Made by a program: the position numbers and the translations under genes | Notes under the pieces: generated by a model | Databases searched by the model: none | What the model saw: only the letters and a program-made list of their open reading frames with translations | Told to the model about the DNA's origin: nothing | In this document: piece after piece, positions 8,096 through 17,843 of the stretch | Numbering within the stretch: the first letter of the stretch is position 1 | Layout of the letters: each line of letters starts with the position of its first letter | DNA from: CADCTM01 sp049671305 | GTDB taxonomy: Bacteria; Cyanobacteriota; Cyanobacteriia; Cyanobacteriales; Coleofasciculaceae | NCBI GenBank assembly: GCA_049671305.1 | Contig: JBATUR010000039.1 | Span: 65,824 to 129,823 of the forward strand | Direction: 5' to 3' | DNA: 64,000 bases

Positions 8096-9976
8096 CTATT
8101 CAGCCCATTTGACAAACAACGGCTCGGCAAATTTTTGAGTTATTGTAGAAACAAGCATATCCAAGTAGTCTGCTAAACGCTGTCGTTGCTGAAGGTTGAG
8201 GCAATAGTGATCGCCTTCCTGAGAAAAAAGCGGCGCTGTAGTAAGTTCATCAAACAGACTAGTTTGAGAAGCCACAATTCGGCTATCCTGTTCTGGTGAA
8301 GGCACTAAACCCGCTGGTAATTGACCATTTACCAAATCAACTAAGCGATCATAACAAGCACTCGTATTCAAGCCTCGACGTTCCAACTGCTGCATAATTT
8401 CTTCAAGACTATAGCTATTACTTGCCTGTGGCAGTTGCCAAGAAGCGCGTATCAGTTCTAAAAGTAGAAAATAATCATTATATTGGTGTTGGGAACGATG
8501 CAAAACTTGGGGATAAAGAGGTAGAGTTGCTAGTCCCGTCGCCACTAAACCACTCTTTATTAATGAGTTTAAAATTAAATTTTCTGGCTCTACTTTTGCT
8601 GATTTTTTGATTGCCTTTTGGACAAAGATCGCATGAGGAAGTCTTGTGCTTATCCACTTTTCGATAGTCTCTAAAACCGTGCCACCAACACCGACAAATT
8701 GAGTAATTTTTGCTTCAGTTAGTCCAGTTTCAACCATCAGCCGCAGTAGTCCTTGATTAAGCTGCTGCACAAACGGTAAAATCACTAATGTTTCTAAATC
8801 TGCAGCCTTAACTAACCAGCGATTATGCCCAAGCTCTAAAGTAAATTCCTCTTTATGTTGTAGGATCGTTAGCAAGTAGCCAGAGGCTTTGAGCAGTGCT
8901 TTACCAAAAGCTGAATCTAATAATAATAATGATAAGCGATCGCGTTTTTGCTGATCCAGTTGTCCAGGTTGTGGTAATTCAAACTCACTAGTTAGGGAAA
9001 TTTGTTGCAGTTGTGTTTCAGACAATTGAGGATATAATAACTGACAGAAAATATCTTGAGCTAGAGCATCACTACCATAAGCCAAACTCAAGACACTAAA
9101 ATCATCGTGAGTTAGTTTTTTAAGATCATCTGGAAAATCAACTAAAGCCATTTCTGTTGTCGTCATGCCAGCCTTAATTACTAACATTCCGCCGCGACAT
9201 TGTGATGCAGCTAAAAACGAGAATTCCTCTATAGTTTCTGGATTATTAAGAGCAACACTTGGTAAAATAGCAAGAGAAATAGCGATCGCATCTTCCACAA
9301 AAAAAACTTGCTCAGGATGCTTAACCAGCTTCGCATCTAGCACAGCTTCCCGCAAGTTTAACTGATAAGTATCACCCCAACTTGCCGGATAACCACAAAT
9401 TACACCCTGCAATTTTCCCAAAGCTAGCGCTAAAGTTTCTGGCGTCAAACCAACCGCTCCCACCTTCATTACCGCATCTGCTAAAGTACTCTTGGGCGAA
9501 ATTGTTCCAAGCATTGCTTGCAAAGTCCGCCGCACCCAATAAAGAGAAACCAATTGTTGATTTGGCAGCTTAATTTGTGGTTGCCACTGTTGCTGATCAG
9601 GACAATAGTAAGGAACACCAATATTTAAATAAGGCTTAAAGTTTTCTAAGAAAATTCCTGACTTTTCACTTGCCAATTTTGCTGCCAAAGAACCAACAAT
9701 AATCGGAGTTACCGGAAATTTAACAAATAATTTGCTTGCTGCTTCGCCAGAATAAGTTATTGCCGGCAAACGAAAAATTGCAGCAGAATTACGAATTGAC
9801 AATTGAGGATTAACTGTTTGTAATTGTTCTTGGCTAATGTGTAATTCATTTGACCAAAACAGCGGATAGCGTTGAGCCGTGGCTTTGTTTAAAAGCACCG
9901 CTGAAACTCCAGTTGTGCCAAAGTCTATTCCTAAATACCAAACGGCGTTATTAATATCAACGGAGTGTGCAAGCAT
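8096..9976 (-). CDS. Hsp70/actin-fold ATPase-like protein, cyanobacterial type
   Basis: This 626-residue protein starts at ATG 9976. WYLGIDFGTTGVSAVLL (about residues 14-30) is the phosphate-1 loop of the actin/Hsp70/sugar-kinase superfamily. A second nucleotide-loop-like segment is GGMLVIKAGMTTTEMALVD (about 265), and an adenosine-type motif is FVGVGGTVLETI (about 435). It lacks a recognisable DnaK substrate-binding domain; the C-terminal 150 residues are helical and unfamiliar. It could be a specialised chaperone or a cytoskeletal-type ATPase. A large acidic protein is encoded just upstream on the same strand (10120-12918, 143 bases away), and the two may form an operon. Confidence 0.6.
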   Translation of the reverse strand: MLAHSVDINNAVWYLGIDFGTTGVSAVLLNKATAQRYPLFWSNELHISQEQLQTVNPQLSIRNSAAIFRLPAITYSGEAASKLFVKFPVTPIIVGSLAAKLASEKSGIFLENFKPYLNIGVPYYCPDQQQWQPQIKLPNQQLVSLYWVRRTLQAMLGTISPKSTLADAVMKVGAVGLTPETLALALGKLQGVICGYPASWGDTYQLNLREAVLDAKLVKHPEQVFFVEDAIAISLAILPSVALNNPETIEEFSFLAASQCRGGMLVIKAGMTTTEMALVDFPDDLKKLTHDDFSVLSLAYGSDALAQDIFCQLLYPQLSETQLQQISLTSEFELPQPGQLDQQKRDRLSLLLLDSAFGKALLKASGYLLTILQHKEEFTLELGHNRWLVKAADLETLVILPFVQQLNQGLLRLMVETGLTEAKITQFVGVGGTVLETIEKWISTRLPHAIFVQKAIKKSAKVEPENLILNSLIKSGLVATGLATLPLYPQVLHRSQHQYNDYFLLLELIRASWQLPQASNSYSLEEIMQQLERRGLNTSACYDRLVDLVNGQLPAGLVPSPEQDSRIVASQTSLFDELTTAPLFSQEGDHYCLNLQQRQRLADYLDMLVSTITQKFAEPLFVKWAE

Positions 9977-10119
9977 CAAGTTGTTAACAGATTAAAAGCG
10001 GATTTTAGGGTTGCTGGTTGCTATGATTTGAGTTTATATCTTCAACTTATTGAGGTAAGTTTTCTGGGCATTAAAGAAGTGATTTTAATAGCAATTGAAG
10101 TGTGTCTTGTAGACACATT

Positions 10120-12918
10120 TTAGGCATTAAAATCATGACTATTATTTTTTGTCTCCTCAGCAGAATCTGGCAAGGTTTCCTGCTCAGTTTGTGATATCTC
10201 ATCAGGTTGATCTAAGTCTAGATCACTAGTATTTTTAGGCAGGGTAAGTGATGATTCTGGATGCTCACTTGCCTCGCCGCTTAATATCTGTTCGGCATCG
10301 CTGTCTTGAAGTTCGGGCGGCGTAGTTGTTGAAATTTCTGAGTCTAGGTTCATGCTCGTTTCTTGAAAATCTTCAGTGATCTCGTCCTCTGTTTGAGCCG
10401 AGTTTTCACTATTTGTTGGAGGTACATTTAATGCTTGAGATTGAGTTGCTTGCAGATCATCAAAAGTTGTTGAGTTAGAATTTGGCTGCTGATCTTCTGA
10501 AATAATCGGCATCATTGAGTCAGGGTTTGGCTCATCTTGTCCTAACCGCAAGGCATTTTGTTTTGCCGCTTCGCCAAATTCCAAAGGAGGAGCAATCACT
10601 TCTTCCATAATTCCGTCATTTGGCTCATCCCACTCCATTTCATCAATCACAATTTCATCTTCAAAACCGATATACTCTTCTGATATTTGCCCATCCCAGT
10701 TTTCATGATCAAGTTCTAATGCCTCTGAAGGAAATAAATCTGGTTCAAAGTCTAATTCTTCAGAAAGACTAGTCGCAGCCGTGGCAGAATCTTCTGGTTG
10801 TGCTGGTTTTTCTGAGGTTGTCTCAGGCATGACAGTCAAATCATCATTGGGCCAACTAGGAAAAACAAACTCTTCCCAGTCTTCTGCCAGCAATTCCTCA
10901 GACATCAAAAAGCGATTGTTACTTACTTCTGCCGCCTCGCTAGCATCGGGTCTAGGTGTGCCGTTAGAGACAGACTCAAAGCTGTATAGGTCGTCGCTCA
11001 ACTGCCGGAGTGCTTTTTGATCTAAACGAATTTCCCGGTCAGGATCGTCATCTAAGGTATCTGTGATCAGCAAATCTTCTTCTGGTGAAGCAGGGATATA
11101 ACGGTCTTCAACATTAGCTGTTTCAGCCGCATCTTGTGTTGTGGGGGCTGAGGTTTGAATATCCGGCGGCATTTTCGTTTCAAGCAAGATAGGCTCACTT
11201 ATCGCCATTTCCTCAAATAAATCAGTCAAGGCAGTAATAGTGAAGAGCGTTTCTTGATCAACAGGAGTTTCTAAATCAGCAGATTCCAACTCAGGATTAT
11301 AATCAGCAAATAAATCAGTTGAGGAATTTTCCACAAATAAATCCCACGGTTCAGAAGACTGCCTTGCCGACCAATCTTCAGCTTGCCCTTGGGTTGATTG
11401 AATTGCGGGGTCTACAAGTCCTTCAAACAAAAGATCATCAACATCTGTCAAATTGACCGCTTCAGCGTTGGTGAGCGACTCAGAGCCGCTTGAGGGCAGC
11501 ATTTCGGCGTCTTGTGGAGGGGTTGCCGACTCAGCATCAGCTTCTAATTCTTCTGGAGTGGAAGGACTAATCAGCGAGTCGTTGCCGAAGAGATTTTTGT
11601 ACAATTCATCTATTTCTTGGCGACGCTGATCAGAAATAAGATTAACTTCAGCAGCTTGATTGAGTGCTTCAACTCCTGTTAGTTCACCTTGTCGTGAGAG
11701 GAGCGGGGGTGGTGGCTCGTTAACTAGTTCTAGGAGGTAGTCTAGATCTTGAGGAGCTGAAGGGTTTGAGGTTTCCAGATCAAGTTGCAGAAATGTATCA
11801 ATGCGATCTGCGTTTCGCTCTTTACTCGCTTCGCTATCGCTCATGTCATCTGGGTTTACATAATCTAGTCCTTCGATAATTTCCCAGTCTTCTGAATTTA
11901 AGTGTTCGGGAAAATTATCTGCCGTTAACGCCTCAAATTCGCTCTTATATGTTGCCTGACTCGTTACCTCGTGAGTGCCAAGATTTGGTAAGGGCAAGAT
12001 TTGTCCAGTTTTAGGATCATTTTGTTCTGCTTGCTGAGAAACCTGATTGGGTATTGCTGGCTCAATTGACTCTTGGAGATAAGCTTTATTTGGCGATGAA
12101 GATTGCAGGGAAGTTTGTAAAATAGTTGAAGCTTCTCGTCCCAACTGAGAAGCCAAGCGATTAATTAAACCCGTAAACAGCGTTTCTCCTTGAGCGCCCA
12201 AGTTGTGCATTTTCTCCAAACCTTGGGATAGCGAATCTTGATAGCTTTGCAGATCATTTTGTAATGTCTCAAAGATCAGGCGCTGATTCACATCCAGAGT
12301 ACTCATCATGCGATCGGACTCAGCTTGAATATGTCTTAATTGTGCTAGGCGTTCGTCTGGAGCGATAGCACTTCTTTCCTTACTACCCCTCGTACTAACC
12401 GGACTCGTTGCCTCAGTGGCGACAACTGCCTGAGCCAAAAGGCGATCTTCCAAGTCTTCACTAATTTGAGCCAACTGAGAAGTCAAACTAGCAGTACAAT
12501 GACTTACCAACTTAGCAGAAAATTCCGAAATAAATTGCTCAGTCAGCTTAGGTTCGGCAGATAAATCTAGCTCTTGCTTAGAGCGCTCCATTTGCCGAAT
12601 TTCTTGTAATAAAGATTCGCGTTGTTGATGTAAAACCTTGATATCTGCCTGCAGCGGTTGCAGCAAGTCAGCACGCAAAACCGACATCTCTTGTCTTACT
12701 GAGTGCACAATTTCTTGTACCGCTTCCTGGTGAGCGTTTAAGGTTGCTTCAGGAGGATGTCGTGATGCTACATTTTGTTGTTGAGAAACCAAATAGCGCC
12801 GAACTCGTTCAAGCACTTGGCGTTCCCGTGCTGGATCAGCCGGTTTAAACCAGAGGGGACGAGAGGCGGCAATTAGCAGGATGCCATCAATATCATCGAT
12901 TAGAGATTGAATATCCAT
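10120..12918 (-). CDS. Large acidic, mostly disordered protein with coiled-coil N terminus
   Basis: This 932-residue protein has two parts. Residues 1-290 are helical and probably coiled coil, with a globular start (MDIQSLIDDIDGILLIA, SRPLWFKP) and heptad-like runs. From about 300 to the end the sequence is dominated by Asp, Glu, Ser, Thr, Pro and Asn, with short DLFAD- and DWEEF-like motifs, typical of intrinsic disorder. There is no signal peptide. I do not recognise a family. It precedes the Hsp70/actin-fold gene on the same strand, so a scaffold or client role for that ATPase is possible. Assignment as a real gene is strong because of the uninterrupted length. Confidence 0.65.
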   Translation of the reverse strand: MDIQSLIDDIDGILLIAASRPLWFKPADPARERQVLERVRRYLVSQQQNVASRHPPEATLNAHQEAVQEIVHSVRQEMSVLRADLLQPLQADIKVLHQQRESLLQEIRQMERSKQELDLSAEPKLTEQFISEFSAKLVSHCTASLTSQLAQISEDLEDRLLAQAVVATEATSPVSTRGSKERSAIAPDERLAQLRHIQAESDRMMSTLDVNQRLIFETLQNDLQSYQDSLSQGLEKMHNLGAQGETLFTGLINRLASQLGREASTILQTSLQSSSPNKAYLQESIEPAIPNQVSQQAEQNDPKTGQILPLPNLGTHEVTSQATYKSEFEALTADNFPEHLNSEDWEIIEGLDYVNPDDMSDSEASKERNADRIDTFLQLDLETSNPSAPQDLDYLLELVNEPPPPLLSRQGELTGVEALNQAAEVNLISDQRRQEIDELYKNLFGNDSLISPSTPEELEADAESATPPQDAEMLPSSGSESLTNAEAVNLTDVDDLLFEGLVDPAIQSTQGQAEDWSARQSSEPWDLFVENSSTDLFADYNPELESADLETPVDQETLFTITALTDLFEEMAISEPILLETKMPPDIQTSAPTTQDAAETANVEDRYIPASPEEDLLITDTLDDDPDREIRLDQKALRQLSDDLYSFESVSNGTPRPDASEAAEVSNNRFLMSEELLAEDWEEFVFPSWPNDDLTVMPETTSEKPAQPEDSATAATSLSEELDFEPDLFPSEALELDHENWDGQISEEYIGFEDEIVIDEMEWDEPNDGIMEEVIAPPLEFGEAAKQNALRLGQDEPNPDSMMPIISEDQQPNSNSTTFDDLQATQSQALNVPPTNSENSAQTEDEITEDFQETSMNLDSEISTTTPPELQDSDAEQILSGEASEHPESSLTLPKNTSDLDLDQPDEISQTEQETLPDSAEETKNNSHDFNA

Positions 12919-13418
12919 TACTTGAAGTCACGGTGGAACTCGAAAAAGAGAATGAATGCGGTGGTTGGAGCGAGAGATGAATCTTCTACTTTAATGTTAT
13001 GTTGTCCGACTCACTGAAGATAAAATGAAATTTTGAGCAAAGAAACAGAGAATTGAAGATTGACTCTTGGGGAGTAGTTGCAGCATCCAGGTCTAGATTC
13101 CCCAGAAAAATTGAGAATTGACAAAAATTAAGTTGATTTTCATCATCATAAACTCAATACTGCTCTTGGAGTGAATTGAAAGCATTTATCTTGCTTGAGA
13201 TTTTGGTCAGGATAGCAAATGACGCATAATAACTGTGTACCTATTTTCCGATGATTACTCCAAGCGCCACGAAAGCTGCTGTAACGGCTGCTGTTTGACC
13301 AGATAGAAATTATTTTTAATTTCTTCTCTCAATGCGTGAAGATAGAAGCGATTTATCTGCCCAATAGCGTTTACAATATGCTTTGCCTTCATGGAAGACC
13401 GAATATAGCCCCGAGGCA
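12919..13418. other. Intergenic region before the Crp-family gene
   Basis: This 500-base gap separates divergent genes and must hold both promoters. It is AT-rich with no repeat, hairpin or RNA that I recognise. A TTG at 13383 would extend the regulator by 12 codons into it. Confidence 0.4.
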
Positions 13419-14099
13419 ATGAACTTGAAAAATAATGATAATCATGAGCTAATTTCTTTTTTTAATGGTTTGCCAGATGTTTCGGTTGAGCAAGCCACTT
13501 CTCATGTTGTCACTCGTACTCATCCAGCTAATCGAGTGATTTTGCTAGAAAATGATTGGGGAGGCTCAGTATACTTCATTATCGATGGCTGGGCAAAAAT
13601 TCGCACCTACAACCTGGATGGTAAAGAGGTGACGTTGAATATCTTGGGTAAGGGTGAACTGTTTGGCGAAATGGCGGCGCTGGATGAGGTGCCTCGTTCG
13701 ACAGATGTAATTACCTTAACTGAGACAACTATTGGCAGTATCCCCGCTCAGGATTTTGTGCAATTAATTCATAATGAACCGTTAGCCGGTGTCCGCTTGT
13801 CCCAGCTAATGGCAAAGCGCCTGCGTCAAGTTAATCGGCGCTTGCGTTTGCGAGAGTCGGATAGTACTTCGCGGGTGGCAGATACTTTGTTGTTTTTGGC
13901 AGAAGGGCAAGGCAAACTCAGGCAGCAAGGCACGGAAATTCCTAACTTACCTCATCGAGAGTTGAGTAGTCTCAGTGGACTGGCAAGGGAAACGGTGACT
14001 AGGGTGTTGACGAAGCTGGAGAAGAAAAATTTGATCGCACGGGATCACGATATTATGTTTATCCCAGATGTGGCGGCTTTGGAACGAATTATTGCCTAA
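13419..14099 (+). CDS. Crp/Fnr-family transcriptional regulator
   Basis: This 226-residue protein starts at ATG 13419; a TTG at 13383 would add 12 residues. The N-terminal cyclic-nucleotide-binding-like beta barrel (about 15-125) includes GWAKIRTYNLDGKEVTL, then GKGELFGEMAALDEVPRS, close to the cAMP-binding consensus GE(M/L)A. The C-terminal winged helix (about 160-220) has the recognition-helix pattern LSGLARETVTRVLTKLE. The sequence differs from NtcA in both domains, so it is a general CRP-like activator whose ligand is unknown. A UspA gene and a membrane protein gene follow on the same strand; control of the UspA gene is possible but unproven. Confidence 0.9.
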   Translation: MNLKNNDNHELISFFNGLPDVSVEQATSHVVTRTHPANRVILLENDWGGSVYFIIDGWAKIRTYNLDGKEVTLNILGKGELFGEMAALDEVPRSTDVITLTETTIGSIPAQDFVQLIHNEPLAGVRLSQLMAKRLRQVNRRLRLRESDSTSRVADTLLFLAEGQGKLRQQGTEIPNLPHRELSSLSGLARETVTRVLTKLEKKNLIARDHDIMFIPDVAALERIIA

Positions 14100-14241
14100 A
14101 CTTAAATCTGTCCTAGTTTGATGGCATCAATATCAAGATTTTTCGCTTGCTCATGGTTTGGCAGTTTTTGGTTAGGCTAGAAGCATCTACCTCTATTGAG
14201 CCTAGATTTTTTTAACCTTGATTAATTAATACTTAAATTTT

Positions 14242-14772
14242 ATGAGTTTCCAAAAAATCCTTGTAGCTATTGACAATTCTCCCCTAAGTCCTGTTGCTTT
14301 TGAGGCAACTTTGAACTTAGCTCGCGCTAATCAGGCGCAAGTCAAGCTAATCCATTGTATTACGCCAGATTTGATTGCTGATCCGATGATGGGTTCTATG
14401 ACTCTTGATGCTTCGGTGCCGCCGTCGCTGTTGATCAATGATTTGCAAACTCAACAAGTTTTAATTCAACAGCAAACTGAGGAGGCACAGGGGCTTCTCA
14501 CACAATACGCCCAAGCGGCAACCCAGCAGGGAGTCGTTATAGAATCGGAATGTTTAATTGGTGAAACTGGTCATCTAGTTTGTGAAATGGCACGAGATTG
14601 GCTTGCTGATTTGGTTGTAGTGGGGCGTCGTGGTCGTACAGGACTTGCTGAGGCGTTTTTGGGCAGCGTAAGTAATTATGTGGTTCATCATGCCCCTTGT
14701 TCGGTGTTGGTGATTCAAGAAGTTGCTGCCTCAACCGATCATGCCCATGCTTCTAGTCAGCCGTTGGGTTAA
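14242..14772 (+). CDS. Universal stress protein, UspA family
   Basis: This 176-residue cytoplasmic protein starts at MSFQKILVAIDNSPLS with the conserved early Asp. It ends in the ATP-binding signature GRRGRTGLAEAFLGS followed by NYVVHHAPCSVLVI, which fits the G-x2-G-x9-G-(S/T) pattern of nucleotide-binding Usp proteins. Compared with minimal 140-residue Usps it carries an insertion of about 30 residues near MMGSMTLDASVPPSL, common in cyanobacterial members. The gene lies 142 bases after the Crp-type regulator on the same strand. Usp proteins assist survival under starvation or oxidative stress; the exact role here is unknown. Confidence 0.9.
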   Translation: MSFQKILVAIDNSPLSPVAFEATLNLARANQAQVKLIHCITPDLIADPMMGSMTLDASVPPSLLINDLQTQQVLIQQQTEEAQGLLTQYAQAATQQGVVIESECLIGETGHLVCEMARDWLADLVVVGRRGRTGLAEAFLGSVSNYVVHHAPCSVLVIQEVAASTDHAHASSQPLG

Positions 14773-14817
14773 ATTGAAGATCTTTCTTAGCAATTTATCA
14801 ACTCTGAATCAGCACTA

Positions 14818-15555
14818 ATGCAAGATGATGCCCCAGCTTCTAACCCCGATCCTTCCTCAAAATCAGAGTCAGATCTGATTGGTGCGGAGGGTCAAGAATC
14901 ACAATCTTTGACTTCCACTCAAAACGAAAAACTTAAGCCGCCTCCTTTAGCAATGGTGGAAACGGCTTTTTTGGCAAGTACTGCTAGCTTGCTTTGGCTG
15001 ATTAATTATTATTTTCCTCTAGGTCCTTTGCTGAGGATGTTTTTTCCGCTCCCGATCGCTTTAGTTTATCTGCGTTGGGGTAGTCGTGCTTCTTGGATGT
15101 CGGCGCTGGTTTCGGGTTTGTTACTTTCGGTGTTAATGGGTCCGACTCGTAGTGTGCTTTTTGTGATGCCTTTTGGCTTTATGGGTGTGCAGTTGGGGGC
15201 AATGTGGAAACGTGGTACAAATTGGCTAGTTTCTATTAGTACGGGGACGCTACTGGGTACTATTGGCTTCTTTTTTCGCTTTTGGCTAGTCTCGATTTTG
15301 TTGGGCGAAGACCTCTGGATTTATGTGATGAATCAAATTACAGAGTTTGCTGAATGGGGATTTGTCAAGCTAGGTTTGCTTGCTCAACCAAGTTTTATTT
15401 TAATTCAATTGCTCGCCATTGCCATGATTATTGTTAATAATTTTGTTTATTTATTTGTGGTGCATTTGGTGGCTTTATTAATGCTAGACCGCTTAGGTAA
15501 CCCGATTCCTCGTCCGCCGAATTGGGTGCAAGTTTTGCTGGATTATGATGGCTAA
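14818..15555 (+). CDS. DUF2232-type multi-pass membrane protein
   Basis: This 245-residue protein has a polar N terminus of about 45 residues and then six or so hydrophobic segments (ETAFLASTASLLWLINYYF, LVSGLLLSVLMG, LLAIAMIIVNNFVYLF among them). Motifs YLRWGSRASWMSALVSG and GPTRSVLFVMPFGFMG match the YybS/DUF2232 family as I know it in cyanobacteria. It is found just before a CobT-like gene, as here (143 bases upstream on the same strand). The family includes proteins resembling S components of ECF transporters, so a small-molecule uptake role is plausible but unproven. Confidence 0.75.
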   Translation: MQDDAPASNPDPSSKSESDLIGAEGQESQSLTSTQNEKLKPPPLAMVETAFLASTASLLWLINYYFPLGPLLRMFFPLPIALVYLRWGSRASWMSALVSGLLLSVLMGPTRSVLFVMPFGFMGVQLGAMWKRGTNWLVSISTGTLLGTIGFFFRFWLVSILLGEDLWIYVMNQITEFAEWGFVKLGLLAQPSFILIQLLAIAMIIVNNFVYLFVVHLVALLMLDRLGNPIPRPPNWVQVLLDYDG

Positions 15556-15697
15556 TTCTCTTAGGTGAAGGAGGTATAATTACAAACTTTGATCATCAAT
15601 CTTTTATGAGAGTATTGCCTCCAGAAGTAAGCAAAAATCTTTCTTAAAGCAATGCATCTCGATAAACTTGATGCTTAAAGTCAAATTGTTCTAACTA

Positions 15698-16780
15698 ATG
15701 ATTCAAGTTTATACAGAAATTGCTCAGGGGCAACGCTGGTTACAGAAATACCAAGGACAATCGCCCATATTAGCTTGTATTTTAGGCTTTACAGAGACGG
15801 GTTTAATTCCTGGGATTTCGGCGGCGGGTGCAACACCAAAGGATCGGGAGTATACTGCGATCGCTGATGCTGAATTTTTAGTTAATGGTGTCACTCCAAA
15901 TCCTAAATATAAACTACCACCTCTGACAGCCGGCGCCTCACCTGTCTTCATTTCTCGTGCGGTTGTCGAGGCATTTAACCTCCCCGTCTACCTTTTTAAC
16001 GCTGGCTTACCTCATCCCCCGGCTGTTTCAGTAATCGACTTAGGTGGTATGCCTGCCAACTGTCTCTCAACGGCAAACGCCCTGCCTTTAACTACGGTAA
16101 AACACTTATTTGAGCAAGGTTTAATCTGGGGAGAAAAACTAGCGACGGCGAATGGTTATGTGATAATCAGTGAGTGCGTGGTGGGGGGAACTACAACAGC
16201 ATTAAGTGTGCTGACAGGTTTGGGTATTGCTGCTACGGGTAAGGTCAATAGTAGTCATCCTAGTTGCAATCATGCCCAAAAGTGGCAGGTAGTGCAGCAG
16301 GGTTTACAAAAAATTGAGGAAAATATTAAGCCTTTGGAATTAGTGGCAGCGGTGGGTGATCCCATGCAAGTTGTGGCGGCAGGCATGGCAATATCTGCCT
16401 CGCGACGAAGTGGGGTATTACTAGCGGGTGGTACGCAAATGTTGGCTGTTTATGCTTTGGCACAGGCGTTGGTGAAGCAGCACAACTTAGAATGGCAACC
16501 GACAGAAATAGTAGTTGGCACAACTCGCTGGGTGGCAGAAGATATGACGGGCGACACAGTAGGACTAGCAGAAGAGATTGGCAGCGTTACGCTTTTAGCC
16601 AGCTTGTTGAGTTTTGCGACTTCTCGTTATCCTCAACTACAAGCTTATGAGCAAGGATATGTCAAAGAAGGCGTTGGGGCTGGTGGATGTGCGATCGCTG
16701 CCCATCTTTATCAAAACTGGAATCAAATACAATTACTAGAGGCGATTGAAGTCCTGATCGCACGCTACTGTTTAAGTTAA
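15698..16780 (+). CDS. CobT-like nicotinate-nucleotide:dimethylbenzimidazole phosphoribosyltransferase family protein
   Basis: This 360-residue protein belongs to the CobT-related UPF0284/TIGR00303 family. Visible landmarks are ILGFTETGLIPGISAAG near the N terminus, a central Gly-rich GGTTTALSVLTGLGI, AAVGDPMQVVAAGMA, and GVLLAGGTQMLAVYAL. True CobT activates lower-ligand bases for cobamide synthesis. This cyanobacterial branch is divergent and its substrate is not settled, though cyanobacteria make pseudocobalamin. No cobalamin gene is adjacent. The start ATG 15698 follows a 142-base gap after the DUF2232 gene. Confidence 0.8.
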   Translation: MIQVYTEIAQGQRWLQKYQGQSPILACILGFTETGLIPGISAAGATPKDREYTAIADAEFLVNGVTPNPKYKLPPLTAGASPVFISRAVVEAFNLPVYLFNAGLPHPPAVSVIDLGGMPANCLSTANALPLTTVKHLFEQGLIWGEKLATANGYVIISECVVGGTTTALSVLTGLGIAATGKVNSSHPSCNHAQKWQVVQQGLQKIEENIKPLELVAAVGDPMQVVAAGMAISASRRSGVLLAGGTQMLAVYALAQALVKQHNLEWQPTEIVVGTTRWVAEDMTGDTVGLAEEIGSVTLLASLLSFATSRYPQLQAYEQGYVKEGVGAGGCAIAAHLYQNWNQIQLLEAIEVLIARYCLS

Positions 16781-16819
16781 GGCATCTGCGAAGGAAGTTA
16801 ACTTGCGAGATAACGCCAT

Positions 16820-17194
16820 CTAAGAGTGGATTCTTCTCGATAGTAACTGTTCTTCTAGGGCGGCAATGCGATTGTATGCTGCTGTTAGTTGGGCAGTCAG
16901 ACGTTGCACTTGAACATCTGGAGATAAAGTTTTCTCACTGCTTTGATGATTTGACAAATCGTTGTTGTTGTCAACCAAAACATCTTTATGTTCCATGACT
17001 GAACCCATCAAACTAGGACTCTGATAGCTAAAAGGTTTGGCGTTTGTAGCTGATGCTGAGTTGTCGTTTTGCGATGAATGAAGTCTGATTTCCGATAGAG
17101 ATTCTGTTACTTTGTCACTAAGCCGGTCAATGACTTGGTAGAGGGCGTCTACTTTGTGGCTGAGGATGGTTATTTGCTTTTGAACAGTATCCAT
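16820..17194 (-). CDS. Small coiled-coil protein of unknown function
   Basis: This 124-residue, fully soluble protein has an N-terminal heptad pattern (ITILSHKVDALYQVIDRL), a Ser/Asn-rich middle, and a C-terminal helix (LTAQLTAAYNRIAALEEQL). It looks like two short coiled coils joined by a flexible linker. No catalytic motif or signal peptide is seen and I do not recognise a family. It converges on the CobT-like gene with a 39-base gap. Confidence 0.6.
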   Translation of the reverse strand: MDTVQKQITILSHKVDALYQVIDRLSDKVTESLSEIRLHSSQNDNSASATNAKPFSYQSPSLMGSVMEHKDVLVDNNNDLSNHQSSEKTLSPDVQVQRLTAQLTAAYNRIAALEEQLLSRRIHS

Positions 17195-17843
17195 ATGATT
17201 TTTATTCCCTTAACTTCCTTCCCTATATATGCTAGTCACCTTTTACACAAATCTACAATCAATGCTGATTCATTTAACTATTTGAGATGTTGGTACGCCA
17301 TCAAGCTTTGCCTAATTTTTCAAGACCAAATTGCCAAAGATTGACCTGGTAATGACTCTGCCGTTTTTGTCTTGGATTTATTTTCTTTCAGGATATTGTT
17401 GATTATTTCATTTCTTTTCCTTCTTTAGGAAGAGATACTCATAGCCTCAGCAAAGAAGCTTAATAAATATTGCTCCGCCCTAAATCCTAAAAGCTCAGAT
17501 TATGTCCTCATAGAGGAGTTTCTGAGAAGCCTAAACCTACTCGTACCAGAGGTGTCGGTATGTCACTCTTCTCTAAAATTACTAAAATGAGATTATCCGA
17601 CCAATCCGCTTATCTTAATTGTTTCCAGGCAAGAGCTGAAGCCAGGAAAACCTGGGAAATTAGGTTGATTTGCTGATTTTTCTGTTGAGGAGGTCTAAAT
17701 TGTCTAGGTAATTTTTCCTCTTATTCAATTATACAAACTAAAAAGTGCAGCTATTTGTCTTATAAAGCACAAAAATTATGTTAATTTGTTGAGAATAAGT
17801 TAAATCATTATGGCAACAGCAAATATCACTCATTTTTGAGGCT
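17195..17843. other. 649-base intergenic region, possible leader RNA
   Basis: This gap has no credible gene. CCAGG-AAAA-CCTGG (17651-17664) is a short GC stem with an AAAA loop, followed by a pyrimidine- and AT-rich stretch. It may be part of an untranslated leader or small RNA, but I cannot name one. Confidence 0.3.

Noticed and set aside
13419..14099. NtcA identity for the Crp-type regulator
   Set aside because: Effector and recognition-helix sequences differ from NtcA as I know it, so only the broader family is supported.
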